64,000 nucleotides of DNA, taken from IMG/VR virus record IMGVR_UViG_3300032236_001191, positions 36,558 to 100,557 of that record; one strand, written 5' to 3'. The position numbers and the translations under genes were made by a program. The stretch is from a virus. The notes below the pieces were generated by a model, which ran no database searches, was not told the DNA's origin, and saw only the letters and a list, made by a program, of their open reading frames with translations. Of this stretch, positions 63,806 to 64,000 are shown in pieces; positions within the stretch are counted from its first letter, which is position 1, and every line of letters starts with the position of its first letter.

Positions 63806-63848
63806 CGCCTACTCTGTCAAAATTTTTAAAAAATCGGGGGGACAAAGG

Positions 63849-64000
63849 CTACTCAGTGATAGTACCTATAGTAAGAACAGTAGAAGAGATACGATAGAAG
63901 ATAGAGCCATCCTTGTCGATACAGATAGCACGCAAGGGCTCACCTATCTTACATACATAGGAGAGGAAAGATATAGAGTCATTATCACCTCGTAGTGGCT
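63849..64000 (-). CDS. Partial unknown protein (5' end outside window)
   Basis: Open from the window edge to TAG at 63849-63851. Visible 49 residues: GDNDSISFLSYVCKIGEP, RAICIDKDGSIFYRIS, beta-rich. No motif recognised. Only the C-terminal part is seen. Confidence 0.5.
   Translation of the reverse strand, partial: PLRGDNDSISFLSYVCKIGEPLRAICIDKDGSIFYRISSTVLTIGTITE

Noticed and set aside
1-64000. tRNA genes, CRISPR arrays, insertion sequences or integrase
   Set aside because: No cloverleaf, regular spacer-repeat array, transposase or recombinase of the integrase type was found by reading.

Overview
The window is a contiguous 64 kb piece of a tailed-phage genome with a contractile tail (myovirus morphology). 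It has a tail sheath and tube, a tape measure carrying peptidoglycan hydrolases, gp25-like and gp6/J-like baseplate proteins, and a full replication and recombination set. Three WhiB-like regulators, which are otherwise confined to Actinobacteria and their phages, point to an actinobacterial host. Base composition is only moderately GC-rich (mid-40s percent by eye), which fits a low-GC aquatic actinobacterium better than Streptomyces or Mycobacterium; that last step is inference. No terminase, portal, capsid, integrase, tRNA or CRISPR array is visible, so the head module lies outside the window.

Layout: (1) 1-1.75 kb, end of a tail-fibre-like gene and a run of tiny Lys/Glu/Cys-rich proteins closed by a terminator. 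(2) 1.8-19.4 kb, plus strand, tail and baseplate in canonical order: connector, terminator, sheath, tube, chaperone (possible +1 frameshift), tape measure, baseplate/LysM, hub split in two genes, OB spike, gp25, J, fibre, and a giant adhesin with carbohydrate-binding-like repeats. (3) 19.4-38 kb, plus strand, DNA metabolism: winged-helix initiator, DnaC-like loader, DnaB-like helicase, WhiB, zinc mini-proteins, primase, SNF2 helicase, Hsp20, SSB-like protein, PolA, RecA, three PD-(D/E)XK nucleases, dNMP kinase, SpoVS-like protein, metallophosphatase. (4) 38-41.8 kb, minus strand, lysis operon: a secreted PA14 protein whose signal peptide is visible only if translation begins at AUA, two membrane proteins, and a CHAP endolysin. 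(5) 41.9-52.8 kb, plus strand: holin-like and DUF1003 membrane proteins, about a dozen small uncharacterised proteins, a nucleotidyltransferase-like protein, a TGT/DpdA-like candidate, class II ribonucleotide reductase and a very acidic 45-residue protein. (6) 52.9-64 kb, minus strand, probably early genes: a MoxR-type AAA+ ATPase with a VWA/HExxH partner, the third WhiB, many small proteins, and at least three gene-free stretches that look like structured RNAs.

The genes are tightly packed with ATGA/TAATG overlaps, so most are probably translationally coupled. Strand switches at about 38 kb and 52.8 kb carry symmetrical bidirectional terminators. The switch at about 41.85 kb is divergent and carries a palindrome (ACTATG-NN-CATAGT) that recurs exactly at two other places in the minus-strand region, a good candidate operator. 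The strongest leads for something undescribed are this operator family, the three RNA-like elements at about 58.4, 61.95 and 63.27 kb, the AUA-started PA14 surface protein, and the MoxR-VWA pair.
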